In this document: piece by piece, positions 7,745 to 15,231 of the stretch
Layout: each line of letters starts with the position of its first letter
Numbering within the stretch: position 1 is the stretch's first letter
Assembly: GCA_011523685.1 (NCBI GenBank)
Contig: WTGG01000015.1
Coordinates: 1-35,313, forward strand
Length of the DNA stretch: 35,313 nucleotides
DNA from: Coxiellaceae bacterium
GTDB taxonomy: Bacteria > Pseudomonadota > Gammaproteobacteria > Coxiellales > Coxiellaceae
Reading direction: 5' to 3'
The notes under the pieces: generated by a model
Told to the model about the DNA's origin: nothing
The model's input: only the letters and a program-made list of their open reading frames with translations
The model's database searches: none
Translations under genes and position numbers: made by a program

Positions 7745-8284
7745 CTACATAAGCGAGCAACACTCAGACTGCTCCTCAATAGCTGCCCTAATACGCTCTG
7801 GCTGACGGGAAGACCCTACAATAACCTCCTGTGCGCGCCTGCAGTCTAATACTTTAGATCGAGTTTCATAATCCGGATAATGATCATATCGATACACATG
7901 AATAGTCTCTGTTAAATAGTATTGATGATGTTCATCAATTAAGGGCAACACTACCTGACCTTGTCGAATAGTCAATGCAACATCGAGATAGGCATCCTCT
8001 ATCGGTAGAGTAATATATAAGTGATCACCTAAAAACACCGCAGAATCGCTCCGTTCAGAATGAATCTTCACAGACTGGCGCTTGAAGAAAGTGTACTTGT
8101 AATCATGTTGTTGGTCATACGAACTCTCATCCATCGTTTCAAGATGAGCCAAGAGGCGCTCAACATAAACATGGATATTCTTTGCATTCACATCATCTAA
8201 AGGCAAAGCATCGGATAGCTTATAGGTAAGAATCTCTCTCAAAACGTGTTTGCTAGACTCGGATATGTTCACAATCGACTTCAT
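7745..8284 (-). CDS. Orphan protein, second gene of the ankyrin pair
   Basis: 179 residues, soluble, no signal peptide and no membrane span. Nothing recognisable. It is rich in His, Tyr and Asp in the middle (HHQYYLTETIHVYRYDHYPDY) and ends in two Cys (SECCSLM). The last four residues, CSLM, fit the pattern of a CaaX box (Cys, two mostly aliphatic residues, then Met), a eukaryotic prenylation signal used by some Legionella effectors; Ser at the second position is tolerated. That is inference only. It lies 11 bases after the ankyrin-repeat gene on the same strand, so the two are probably co-transcribed. The start ATG 8282-8284 has AAGG placed too close to be ideal. Confidence 0.6.
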   Translation of the reverse strand: MKSIVNISESSKHVLREILTYKLSDALPLDDVNAKNIHVYVERLLAHLETMDESSYDQQHDYKYTFFKRQSVKIHSERSDSAVFLGDHLYITLPIEDAYLDVALTIRQGQVVLPLIDEHHQYYLTETIHVYRYDHYPDYETRSKVLDCRRAQEVIVGSSRQPERIRAAIEEQSECCSLM

Positions 8285-8295
8285 CCTTTTTTGTA

Positions 8296-9345
8296 TTAAC
8301 TAGGAAAATTCACAACAGAGCGTGGATCCTCAGGATCTTTTCTCATGTTAATTAACTCACACCCCATACTTGGTGACTCTAGACTGGATCTATCAAATAC
8401 AGAAAATAAGTCGTACCATTTTTGTTTTTTTTGTGTTGAGGCATCATTCGAGTGAGACGTTTTCGATTGGTCCAGCACTTCGAGCAAAGCGCTTAGCCTA
8501 CTCTCGACTAAGTTGTGTTGCTTTACCAAAGCGGGTAATTGCTGAACAACCGTCGAGAGATTATTAAGCTCAATTTCGTCTATAATAGACTGATAATCTA
8601 TTTGACTATCGCGGCTGTCACTGACAAAAAAATAGTCCGCAAGCAGGCATTTAAAAAATACTTGCTTACGAGCCTCCGAGAGCACATCAAAACAACTGTG
8701 ACTCACACCTGAATGATTTGTCCGGCAGTGTTTTTTAAAAAAGTGCTTAACAGCAAAATCAATACCAATCGAGCAAAGCAATTGCATGACAGCTGCTATT
8801 GACCCATCATCCTTACAATGAAGACTGAAATAATACAAGGGTGTTTTTCCATCAACATCACATTGATTTAGATGAGATAGAGCACCACGATCATCTTTTA
8901 GAGCGTTCATTAAATCAAAAAAACCAGAATTAGGGCTCCATATTGCTGCAAGATGAAAGACATTACGACACGATTGATCAGTGACACCAACAACACCTTG
9001 CATCAACTTTAACTGATCATGTGACGTAAGGTACTGTATAAATTGAGAGAAATGAATATTTTTTGATTTTATAAGCTGAACCAGTATCGACCTAAAGCGC
9101 TGGGAATTAGTTTCTACTTGAGCATGAAATTCACCAAAGTTTTGCTTGATATCCGAATAGATTGTTTCAAATACATCAAATGATCGCTTGTGCGCAACCA
9201 ACCTCAATAAGTCAACAACAGTAATTGGATTAACGCAAAACTGCTCCCAGTAAATAGGTATACGTAAAAAATCCCTCCACTGTGAGAGAACGGTTTGATT
9301 CGGTCGTGTTTTTATCTCCTCTACTAGAGCTGCAAGGTTCGGCAT
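8296..9345 (-). CDS. Ankyrin-repeat protein, putative effector
   Basis: 349 residues, soluble. Two ankyrin-like repeats are visible: about 125-160 (RNVFHLAAIW followed by a FFDLMNAL helix) and about 162-198 (DVDGKTPLYYFSLH followed by AAVMQLLCSIGIDF). DGKTPLYYF is a variant of the family DGxTPLHxA turn. The N-terminal 120 residues and the C-terminal 150 residues are helical and not recognised. Bacterial ankyrin proteins of intracellular gammaproteobacteria are often secreted effectors that bind host proteins; this role is inference here. A good ribosome binding site (GAGG) precedes ATG 9343-9345. It is the first gene of a likely two-gene unit with 7745-8284. Confidence 0.7.
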   Translation of the reverse strand: MPNLAALVEEIKTRPNQTVLSQWRDFLRIPIYWEQFCVNPITVVDLLRLVAHKRSFDVFETIYSDIKQNFGEFHAQVETNSQRFRSILVQLIKSKNIHFSQFIQYLTSHDQLKLMQGVVGVTDQSCRNVFHLAAIWSPNSGFFDLMNALKDDRGALSHLNQCDVDGKTPLYYFSLHCKDDGSIAAVMQLLCSIGIDFAVKHFFKKHCRTNHSGVSHSCFDVLSEARKQVFFKCLLADYFFVSDSRDSQIDYQSIIDEIELNNLSTVVQQLPALVKQHNLVESRLSALLEVLDQSKTSHSNDASTQKKQKWYDLFSVFDRSSLESPSMGCELINMRKDPEDPRSVVNFPS

Positions 9346-9498
9346 AAAAGACCTCAGTAATTAGATATATGCACTTTAGTGGCAACTGATGATTGATTCC
9401 CTTAAGAAAACATTAAATTAAACCCTTCTCTGAAGTAATTGGTGATATGTGCATTGCACCCTTGCTAAGCAGTCATCGCACTACACCGGTTAGGACTG

Positions 9499-9663
9499 AT
9501 GGGAGGCATAGCCGTTGCCGAACGCGACCGCATCTTGCCAGAAACATCTGGAAACAAGACGGCTTCATGCGTTCAAGGTGACAATAATTATTGCGGTGGG
9601 TTACAACAAAGAGACACCAAAGACATGGAAAGCTGCGTCGGATGCTCTGATGCCGGAATCTGA
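9499..9663 (+). other. Short ORF in a compositionally different gap (doubtful)
   Basis: The 526-base gap 9346-9871 has no gene I can support. Its middle (about 9473-9750) is more GC-rich than its flanks. It holds several overlapping open frames on both strands, the usual sign of biased composition or of a remnant. The plus frame at 9499-9663 (54 residues, containing RILPETSGNKTASCVQG and DNNYCGG) looks most protein-like but has no ribosome binding site. The longer frames at 9515-9832 (+) and 9473-9751 (-) look like shadows. It may be a fragment of acquired DNA. Confidence 0.15.
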
Positions 9664-9871
9664 GAAGCCCTACGACAGGAATAACCTGAGACTCGGCTTC
9701 GTCCAGATCGCTCAATCGATCGGGGAAAAACCCTATGCTATCCAGCATCACGGCTTAATAATGAGCCCGTTGTACAATCAAAAAACACATGATGGATCCG
9801 TTTTTCTTATGGTTTTTTTAAATAATATCTAACAAAACTGAGATCATTAACCTCTAGTTTGCTATAACTAG

Positions 9872-10081
9872 CTAACTTAACGTCGATAAGGTCGAAGTAT
9901 CATCATCAGTAGCATTGTAGGAATTATAAGATGACACCCGCGACACTTCACAAGGGTGCATGATCGACCTCAACGCAAATAATTGCCCTCGACAAGCAGC
10001 ATAGTCATTAACAAATTCCGAACGCTTATCCAATGATCTATAGAGAATCACGCAATCGTTTCGCAAAGCCTCAATGCTTTT
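9872..10081 (-). pseudogene. C-terminal remnant displaced by a frameshift
   Basis: Minus-strand frame of about 68 codons (SIEALRNDCVILYRSLDKRS onwards) that overlaps the end of the gene at 10048-10728 in another frame. Adding one base to the short T4/A4 run near 10077-10084 would read SQVLFKSIEALRNDCV and join the two into a protein of about 285 residues. Whether the frameshift is old decay, a programmed event or a sequence error cannot be told from one sequence. No separate ribosome binding site is seen. Confidence 0.35.
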
Positions 10082-10728
10082 AAAAGTACTTGCGACACAT
10101 CAATAGCCTGAGAATCGGCTTGTATTAGCACATTATTTTCTAAAAAAGACACCAGTTGTGTGGGTTTAACTTCTGATGCGTTATAAGGTTTCGTTAAAAT
10201 AACACCCCTTAAGTCTGAAAATAACTTCTCACGTAGCTCCCCTAAAGTCATTGTTTCCAGTCGATCCTCTGAAGCTGCATTTCCAAATTGATTAGCTAAG
10301 CCAACAATAATGGAATTCAGACATTCAAGAATAGGCACGCAATACTTTTCCGACAGTAGACACAGAGCAGCTAAATATAAATTATGTATATCAACATTAT
10401 CTCTAGACACAGGTTTAATCACCTTAATTTGCAATGTGAATACAATAAACCTATCAGCAATATAATCAGCTATTTTGCGAGAAATCTGTTCTATTTGATC
10501 ATGTCTCTCTTCAACAGAGAGATGATCCGCTAACAACTGATAATTATCAATTTCTGCAGTTAACGCGATCCCGTTGTGAAGCGCCTGATATCCAACCCAC
10601 TTATCCTCAGGCAAATGAACAATATATTTCACAGCCTGCCTAGATACTCCACAAAAAGGCTCTGCAGCAGCCATCCACGCTTGTACGGCTTGAGCAGTTT
10701 TAGGTCTCATCGATAAAAGCTCGCTCAC
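10048..10728 (-). CDS. Orphan helical protein, possibly frameshifted at its 3' end
   Basis: 226 residues from GTG 10726-10728 (the next in-frame ATG is six codons on, at MRPKTAQ). Soluble, mostly helical, no signal peptide or membrane span. No family recognised. The end (LLKALRLCETIA) overlaps a 3' frame in -1 phase that looks like the natural continuation, so the native protein may have been about 285 residues. It sits between the ankyrin pair and the L,D-transpeptidase-like gene, all on the minus strand, but the 49-base gap to the latter and different composition do not argue for one operon. Confidence 0.5.
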   Translation of the reverse strand: MSELLSMRPKTAQAVQAWMAAAEPFCGVSRQAVKYIVHLPEDKWVGYQALHNGIALTAEIDNYQLLADHLSVEERHDQIEQISRKIADYIADRFIVFTLQIKVIKPVSRDNVDIHNLYLAALCLLSEKYCVPILECLNSIIVGLANQFGNAASEDRLETMTLGELREKLFSDLRGVILTKPYNASEVKPTQLVSFLENNVLIQADSQAIDVSQVLLKALRLCETIA

Positions 10729-10777
10729 TCAGCTTCACATTAATGCTTATGAGAATGACAGCCATTAGATCACCTAA

Positions 10778-11467
10778 CTAAGCATGACTCAAAAATTTCG
10801 AATGATGGAGCCAATAGGAATTCGGATAGTAGGCAAACAATAAAGAGCCGTCCTTAATGGTATCGATCAAGTAATGAACAATAGCAGGATCGACCACAGG
10901 ACAACCCCAGCTACGGCCTAAACGGCCATATTTTTCAACGGCAAACGGTGTTGCATACCACCCAGAGTGCATCACAATAAAACGCTTTTTGGCATTGCCA
11001 TTAAAGCCTGGCTCTAAACCATCTAGAACCATTGAGTAGCCTTGATTACCATCATAGCTTTCGCCTGTTCTAAATAAGCCTACACTGGATTTATGACTAC
11101 CTATTCGATCAGAAAACGCATGGGGATACAAAGCGCCGCTGTTGGAGCCATGAGTGACTAACACATTCAGCAAAGATTTTTGGTGCTTAATATCGATGAG
11201 CCATAACCGCTTTTCCGAAGAAGGAAGGCTGTAGTCAATGATGGTCAAATAAGGATGCGCCACCCAAACACCTTGTCGTTTAGCAGACTGATAAGCAATC
11301 AAAGCTTCATTCAATACTTGAGGATTTAACGTTGGTGCTGTTTTTAGCACAGCTTTTTCAAATGGTGTTGGCGTAAAGGTGAAACTCTCACTTGCCATAA
11401 CAGAACTAGAAAACATTAAAATGACAACAAAGGTCCATTGACCTATTCGACGAATACACTGCAACAT
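10778..11467 (-). CDS. L,D-transpeptidase-like catalytic domain protein, secreted
   Basis: 229 residues from ATG 11465-11467. Signal peptide with core WTFVVILMFSSSVMA, cleavage likely after MA. The remainder fits the murein L,D-transpeptidase catalytic-domain family: a VLVTHGSNSG strand, GLFRTGESYDGNQGYSMVLDG, then VMHSGWYA and GRSWGCPVVDP. The His and Cys of the last two blocks are the expected catalytic pair. The family acts in the periplasm on peptidoglycan peptides, forming or exchanging 3-3 cross-links or anchoring proteins. The frame is open 34 codons further upstream, but the signal peptide supports the inner ATG. It is 31 bases after the AI-2E-type gene on the same strand, so it may be the last gene of the riboflavin transcript. 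Confidence 0.8.
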   Translation of the reverse strand: MLQCIRRIGQWTFVVILMFSSSVMASESFTFTPTPFEKAVLKTAPTLNPQVLNEALIAYQSAKRQGVWVAHPYLTIIDYSLPSSEKRLWLIDIKHQKSLLNVLVTHGSNSGALYPHAFSDRIGSHKSSVGLFRTGESYDGNQGYSMVLDGLEPGFNGNAKKRFIVMHSGWYATPFAVEKYGRLGRSWGCPVVDPAIVHYLIDTIKDGSLLFAYYPNSYWLHHSKFLSHA

Positions 11468-11600
11468 ATTGGCACCTAACCACAAAGCGTTATGCCTGCC
11501 ATGGCAACAATTCCCAACGAAAGCAAATAGTATATTCAGAGAACAAACAAGTAAAGTCAATAAAAGCACAACCTGCCTATTTTATAAACAGACAGTCCTA

Positions 11601-12686
11601 TTAAGCCTCAGTCGGTTCAATTCTTGGCCATTCCCGTAAAATAATATCGATTAAGGTCGCTAGTGGAATCGAGAAAAACGCCCCCCATATACCCCATAAA
11701 GCCGCAAAGGCCATCACAGCCAGAATAATCACAATGGGGTGTAAGTCCATCACTTCAGCAAACAACAATGGCACAAGCACATTTCCGTCTAACGCATAGA
11801 CCACCAAATGAACAAACATAAACGCGAAAAATATCGGTTCCGCACCCCAATGCATCAGCGCAATAATCATAATAGGGATGGTAGTAACAACCCCTCCAAT
11901 GATAGGAATGAGTTGTGATATTGCGAACACCGCAGCTAAAGACACAAAATAAGGCAAGCCAAACCATGCATAGATAACACACAGCACGCTAAATACAATC
12001 AGTATTTCAATGCATCGCCCTCGCACATAAGCCGCCATTTTAAGGTTAAATTCACCCCACACTTTCATGACCAAGCCTGGGTGCTTAGGCATAAACTGCT
12101 TAAACCAGCCTATAATTTGACCGCGATCTTTTAGAAAGAAAAACAGTAACAGAGGCACCAAGATAAGATAAACCAAAATTTGAATCACATTAGGTAATGA
12201 CGTGAGTGAATGGGACAGCAACCACTGCCCTACTCGGGTGGTCTGAGAACGCAAATCATTCATCGCTTGCGCCACCTGAGACTCGCTAAAATATGTTGGA
12301 TGATTATGCTGAAAAGCATCCAACCAAATTTGAGCATGTGAGAACACTTGAGGTATCTGAGACACTAATACTGAAGCCTGACGCCATAACGTTGGTAAGA
12401 AAAATAAGAAAATTAAGATAAAAAAGCCAACAAACAATAAATAAACAATCAAGACAGCAATAATATGAGGGCATCGGCAGGCCTGCAGCCAACGAACAGG
12501 ACCTACCAATAAATAAGCAAAAATAATACTCATGATCACCGGGGTTAAAAAACCACCGAAAAACTCTAGCATTAAAAAGCCAAACAAGACGGTAAAAAAC
12601 AGTCCTAAAGCTTCTGGGCAAGCAAACGTTCGGTTAAACCAATTAGCAACAGAACTGACAATAGGGTTATTTTTATCCGACGACAT
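11601..12686 (-). CDS. AI-2E/PerM-family membrane transporter
   Basis: 361 residues with about eight membrane spans in the typical arrangement. There are two early spans, a pair around HIIAVLIVYLLFVGFFILIF, a long soluble helical loop (about 105-160) and a conserved C-terminal half (IPIIGGVVTTIPI, DGNVLVPLLFAEVMDLHPIVIILAV). This matches the AI-2E transporter superfamily (PerM/YdiK/TqsA). Members have been linked to autoinducer-2 export or Na+/H+ antiport, so the substrate is open. Its ATG lies 14 bases inside the end of ribH, with AAGGTGG as ribosome binding site within ribH, so translation is probably coupled to the riboflavin genes. A PerM-type gene near riboflavin or purine genes is common in gammaproteobacteria and need not imply flavin transport. 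Confidence 0.85.
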   Translation of the reverse strand: MSSDKNNPIVSSVANWFNRTFACPEALGLFFTVLFGFLMLEFFGGFLTPVIMSIIFAYLLVGPVRWLQACRCPHIIAVLIVYLLFVGFFILIFLFFLPTLWRQASVLVSQIPQVFSHAQIWLDAFQHNHPTYFSESQVAQAMNDLRSQTTRVGQWLLSHSLTSLPNVIQILVYLILVPLLLFFFLKDRGQIIGWFKQFMPKHPGLVMKVWGEFNLKMAAYVRGRCIEILIVFSVLCVIYAWFGLPYFVSLAAVFAISQLIPIIGGVVTTIPIMIIALMHWGAEPIFFAFMFVHLVVYALDGNVLVPLLFAEVMDLHPIVIILAVMAFAALWGIWGAFFSIPLATLIDIILREWPRIEPTEA

Positions 12687-13146
12687 CTTCGACCACCTTC
12701 ACTGACGATTGACTACGCGCTAAGTGTACCATCGTCACAGCCGTTAAGGCAGCCTCTTTACCATAATGTCCACAAGATCCGCCTATACGATCTAAAGCTT
12801 GCTGATAATTATGCGTAGTTAACACACCAAAAATAACAGGCAAGTTATAGTCTAAAGCTACACGCTGACAACCATCACTCACTTGTTGTGCTACGAAATC
12901 ATAATGATCAGAGTCACCTTTGATCACCGCCCCCAAAGTAATGACCACCGCTGTATCAGGTCGCTGCGCTGCCCATTGTGCAGCTAAAGGAATCTCAACA
13001 GCACCTGGAACACGAACAATATCAATACAGGCCTCACTCACACCCTCTTCAGACAATACTGACTGAGCACCGCTCAATAACTCTTCTGTAATCTCTGTAT
13101 TATAATGACTGACAACTATTACCCAGCGATTTTTTGACTCCCCCAT
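12673..13146 (-). CDS. ribH: 6,7-dimethyl-8-ribityllumazine synthase
   Basis: 157 residues, the usual length. It condenses 5-amino-6-ribitylamino-uracil with dihydroxybutanone phosphate to lumazine, the penultimate step of riboflavin synthesis; the family forms cytoplasmic 5-mers or 60-mer shells. Visible signatures: SHYNTEIT near the N-terminus (substrate-binding Phe replaced by Tyr), VPGAVEIP at 46-53, GAVIKGDSDHYDFV with catalytic His81, and PVIFGVLTT. GDSDHYD replaces the usual GxTxHYD or GETxHFD, a mild variant. Ribosome binding site AAGGAGA precedes ATG 13144-13146. It follows ribBA by 15 bases and overlaps the PerM-like gene by 14. Confidence 0.95.
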   Translation of the reverse strand: MGESKNRWVIVVSHYNTEITEELLSGAQSVLSEEGVSEACIDIVRVPGAVEIPLAAQWAAQRPDTAVVITLGAVIKGDSDHYDFVAQQVSDGCQRVALDYNLPVIFGVLTTHNYQQALDRIGGSCGHYGKEAALTAVTMVHLARSQSSVKVVEDVVG

Positions 13147-13161
13147 TAGCTTTCTCCTTAT

Positions 13162-14361
13162 TTAGACAGCATGACCTAACTTGTCACGCTTAGTCCTTAA
13201 ATATTGCTCATTGAATAGATTGGCTTTAACCGATAAAGACACCCTCTCTTCAACCCTTATATCGTAGTTTCGTAATCCATCAACTTTAAGGGGATTGTTT
13301 GATAATAATCGAATGCGATCAATACCGAGGTGACGTAAAATTTGTGCGCAAACTCCATAGTCGCGTGAATCAATCTCAAACCCTAAATGTTGATTAGCCT
13401 CTACCGTATCCAAACCATCATCTTGCAATGCATAAGCCTCTATCTTATGTGCAAGACCAATACCACGCCCTTCTTGCGGCGCATAAATACAAACACCTCC
13501 CTGCTGAGCAATCTGCTTTAATGCCGCAGTAAGTTGTGAACCGCAATCACAACGCAAAGATCCTAGTACATCACCGGTAAAACATTGCGAGTGCAATCGA
13601 ACTAATGGCACTTCATCTGACCAAGGTCGATGAATCACACTGTATTCTGCATCAAGCATCGTATCTTTATAGATTGTGATGAGTAAGTTATCTGCCAGAT
13701 CCGTTGGCAAGGCAACAGTCTTTGTTGGCTGAACCCATGACTCATGACGTGTACGGTAACGCTCAATATCTTGAATACTCATGATCGGAATTTTTAGCTC
13801 TTGGGCTAAGCGCTTGAGCTCAGGATAACGCGCCATTGTACCGTCCGCGGACATCACCTCACAAATCACAGCACAGGTTGGCAATTGTGCGAGCTTCATT
13901 AAATCAACACTACCCTCAGTATGCCCACCTCGCGCAAACACACCCTTATCTTTAGCAATCAATGGGAAAATATGCCCCGGCATCACAATGTCGTGACGAT
14001 CATTAGTGGATTGACTCGCCACTCGTATGGAATGTAGTCGATCTTGAATTGACACACCTGTGCTGATCCCAGAAGCAGCTTCAAAGGAAATACCAAAAGG
14101 CGTCTGTTGCGCTGAGGCATTCGTTGCCACCATGGGAGGAATACCTAAACGCTGACTATCTGCTTGCGTCATCGCCAAGCACACAATACCGGACCCCTTG
14201 CGAATCATCGTCTGCAAAGCAGCTTCTTGCATCAACGCGCCACTAGCGACAAAATCCCCTTCATTTTCACGCGACTCATCGTCGACCAACAAGATTAAAC
14301 CACCTTGCTGCAAGGCATGAATAGCTGCTTCAACGTTTTGATACGATTGACTATGATTCAT
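13162..14361 (-). CDS. ribBA: Bifunctional DHBP synthase / GTP cyclohydrolase II
   Basis: 399 residues, two fused domains that supply both precursors of riboflavin. Residues 1-205 are 3,4-dihydroxy-2-butanone 4-phosphate synthase: the acidic metal site in DDESRENEGDF (27-37) and HTEGSVD (147-153). Residues 206-399 are GTP cyclohydrolase II: zinc Cys260, Cys271 and Cys273 in CFTGDVLGSLRCDCG, then QEGRGIGL (296-303), DDGLDTVEAN and SNNPLKVDGL. Since all three zinc Cys are kept, both activities look intact, unlike RibBX proteins with a degenerate second half. ATG 14359-14361 lies inside the end of ribE (11-base overlap), which suggests translational coupling. Confidence 0.95.
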   Translation of the reverse strand: MNHSQSYQNVEAAIHALQQGGLILLVDDESRENEGDFVASGALMQEAALQTMIRKGSGIVCLAMTQADSQRLGIPPMVATNASAQQTPFGISFEAASGISTGVSIQDRLHSIRVASQSTNDRHDIVMPGHIFPLIAKDKGVFARGGHTEGSVDLMKLAQLPTCAVICEVMSADGTMARYPELKRLAQELKIPIMSIQDIERYRTRHESWVQPTKTVALPTDLADNLLITIYKDTMLDAEYSVIHRPWSDEVPLVRLHSQCFTGDVLGSLRCDCGSQLTAALKQIAQQGGVCIYAPQEGRGIGLAHKIEAYALQDDGLDTVEANQHLGFEIDSRDYGVCAQILRHLGIDRIRLLSNNPLKVDGLRNYDIRVEERVSLSVKANLFNEQYLRTKRDKLGHAV

Positions 14362-14977
14362 CTAGCACCTCTACACTATGCTGTGTGTTTAAAAAATATT
14401 TAAGCTGGTGCGCTGAAGTTTTTGCCATCATGTCATATTCAACGTGATAACAATCACCAACAGCACAATGACCCAACGTGGTTTTATTTACAGTTTCAGG
14501 GATCAGCATCAGACTGATGTGATCAGGAGTGACATGGTTCAAGGTCAAACTAACACCATGTAACGCAATACTACCTTTAGGAATTAACCATGGAATGGCA
14601 TGATTGGGAATACCACCTAGGACTAGCTCCAAGCTATCGCCAAACCACTTCCGGTCTTGTACACGCAACTGACCATCAACATGACCACTCACCCAATGCC
14701 CACTCACTGAGTCGCCCATACACAAAGCTCGCTCTAAATGCACTGGCTGACCGGCTTTTAGAGAAGAAAATGTCGTGATTTTCACTGTTTCTGGCGAAAG
14801 AAAAAAGACTACATGGGAAGATGAGGATTCCGTGACAGTTAAACACACACCATTAACAGCTATACTTTCACCGCGTACAAGATCGTTCAATGTGTGCTCG
14901 ATGGATAACGATAACCCATGAGGGAATGTCTTGACTGAAAGCACTCGACCAAGCTGTTGAATTATACCTGTAAACAT
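14351..14977 (-). CDS. ribE: Riboflavin synthase, alpha subunit
   Basis: 208 residues; it dismutates two lumazines into riboflavin and the pyrimidine that RibH reuses. The two tandem lumazine-binding halves are visible: MFTGIIQQLGRV and NGVCLTV in the first, ALHGVSLTLN and TVNKTTLG in the second. Start: ATG 14975-14977 gives the family's MFTGI opening. A GTG directly before it is in frame and cannot be excluded. Ribosome binding site GAGGGG at 14983-14988 is strong and lies in a region that can pair with CTGCCC upstream (see the hairpin entry). It is the first gene after the FMN riboswitch. Confidence 0.95.
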   Translation of the reverse strand: MFTGIIQQLGRVLSVKTFPHGLSLSIEHTLNDLVRGESIAVNGVCLTVTESSSSHVVFFLSPETVKITTFSSLKAGQPVHLERALCMGDSVSGHWVSGHVDGQLRVQDRKWFGDSLELVLGGIPNHAIPWLIPKGSIALHGVSLTLNHVTPDHISLMLIPETVNKTTLGHCAVGDCYHVEYDMMAKTSAHQLKYFLNTQHSVEVLDES

Positions 14978-14979
14978 CA

Positions 14980-15015
14980 CTACCCCTCATAAACAATGTA
15001 TAAAACTTCGGGCAG
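14980..15015 (-). promoter_or_regulatory. Possible hairpin hiding the ribE ribosome binding site
   Basis: On the transcript, CUGCCC (15015-15010) can pair with GGGUAG (14985-14980), six pairs including one G-U, with a 24-base loop. The second arm covers the G-rich ribosome binding site of ribE. Placed between the FMN riboswitch and the start codon, this would fit FMN-dependent block of translation, the usual mode in proteobacteria. No T run for a terminator is seen. Pairing is visible; its use is inferred. Confidence 0.4.
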
Positions 15016-15064
15016 ATAATGACGACACAAGCCATGCGCCAAGGCATGCTCGGTGATAATGTCT

Positions 15065-15194
15065 ATTCTTCTTTCATCCGGACTATTACCGTCGGCTCTA
15101 GAGTTACACTAGATCTGCTCACATGTGATCATGCTTGCTCGCGGGCTTACCAAGATGGCTTACCGCCGGTCAGGAATTACACCCTGCCCTGAAG
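15065..15194 (-). ncRNA. FMN riboswitch (RFN element)
   Basis: On the minus strand the conserved RFN blocks occur in order. AGGGCAGGGTG and the AATTCCTGACCGGCGGT block come first (CCGGCGGT at 15162-15169). AAGCCCGCGAGC, a variable stem, GATCTAGTGTAACTC, AGAGCCGACGGT (15088-15096) and AATAGTCCGGATGAAAGAAG follow. Parts of the first strand vary from the consensus (AATTCC for GATTCCCC). It binds FMN and sits 88 bases upstream of ribE, so FMN should repress ribE, ribBA, ribH and the PerM-like gene. It lies 37 bases after the permease stop, downstream of ribD, so ribD is not under its control unless through a shared transcript. Confidence 0.95.
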
Positions 15195-15231
15195 AATCGG
15201 AAAAAACAGTAGCACGCCCATCATATAAGGG

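Noticed and set aside
9473-9832. Overlapping ORFs of 92 (-) and 105 (+) codons
   Set aside because: They overlap on opposite strands in a GC-richer patch, lack ribosome binding sites and have no recognisable motif; at least one must be a shadow.
11755-12621. Minus-strand ORFs of 75 and 105 codons in the AI-2E-type gene
   Set aside because: Shadow frames of a membrane protein, rich in Cys and Phe, without start signals.
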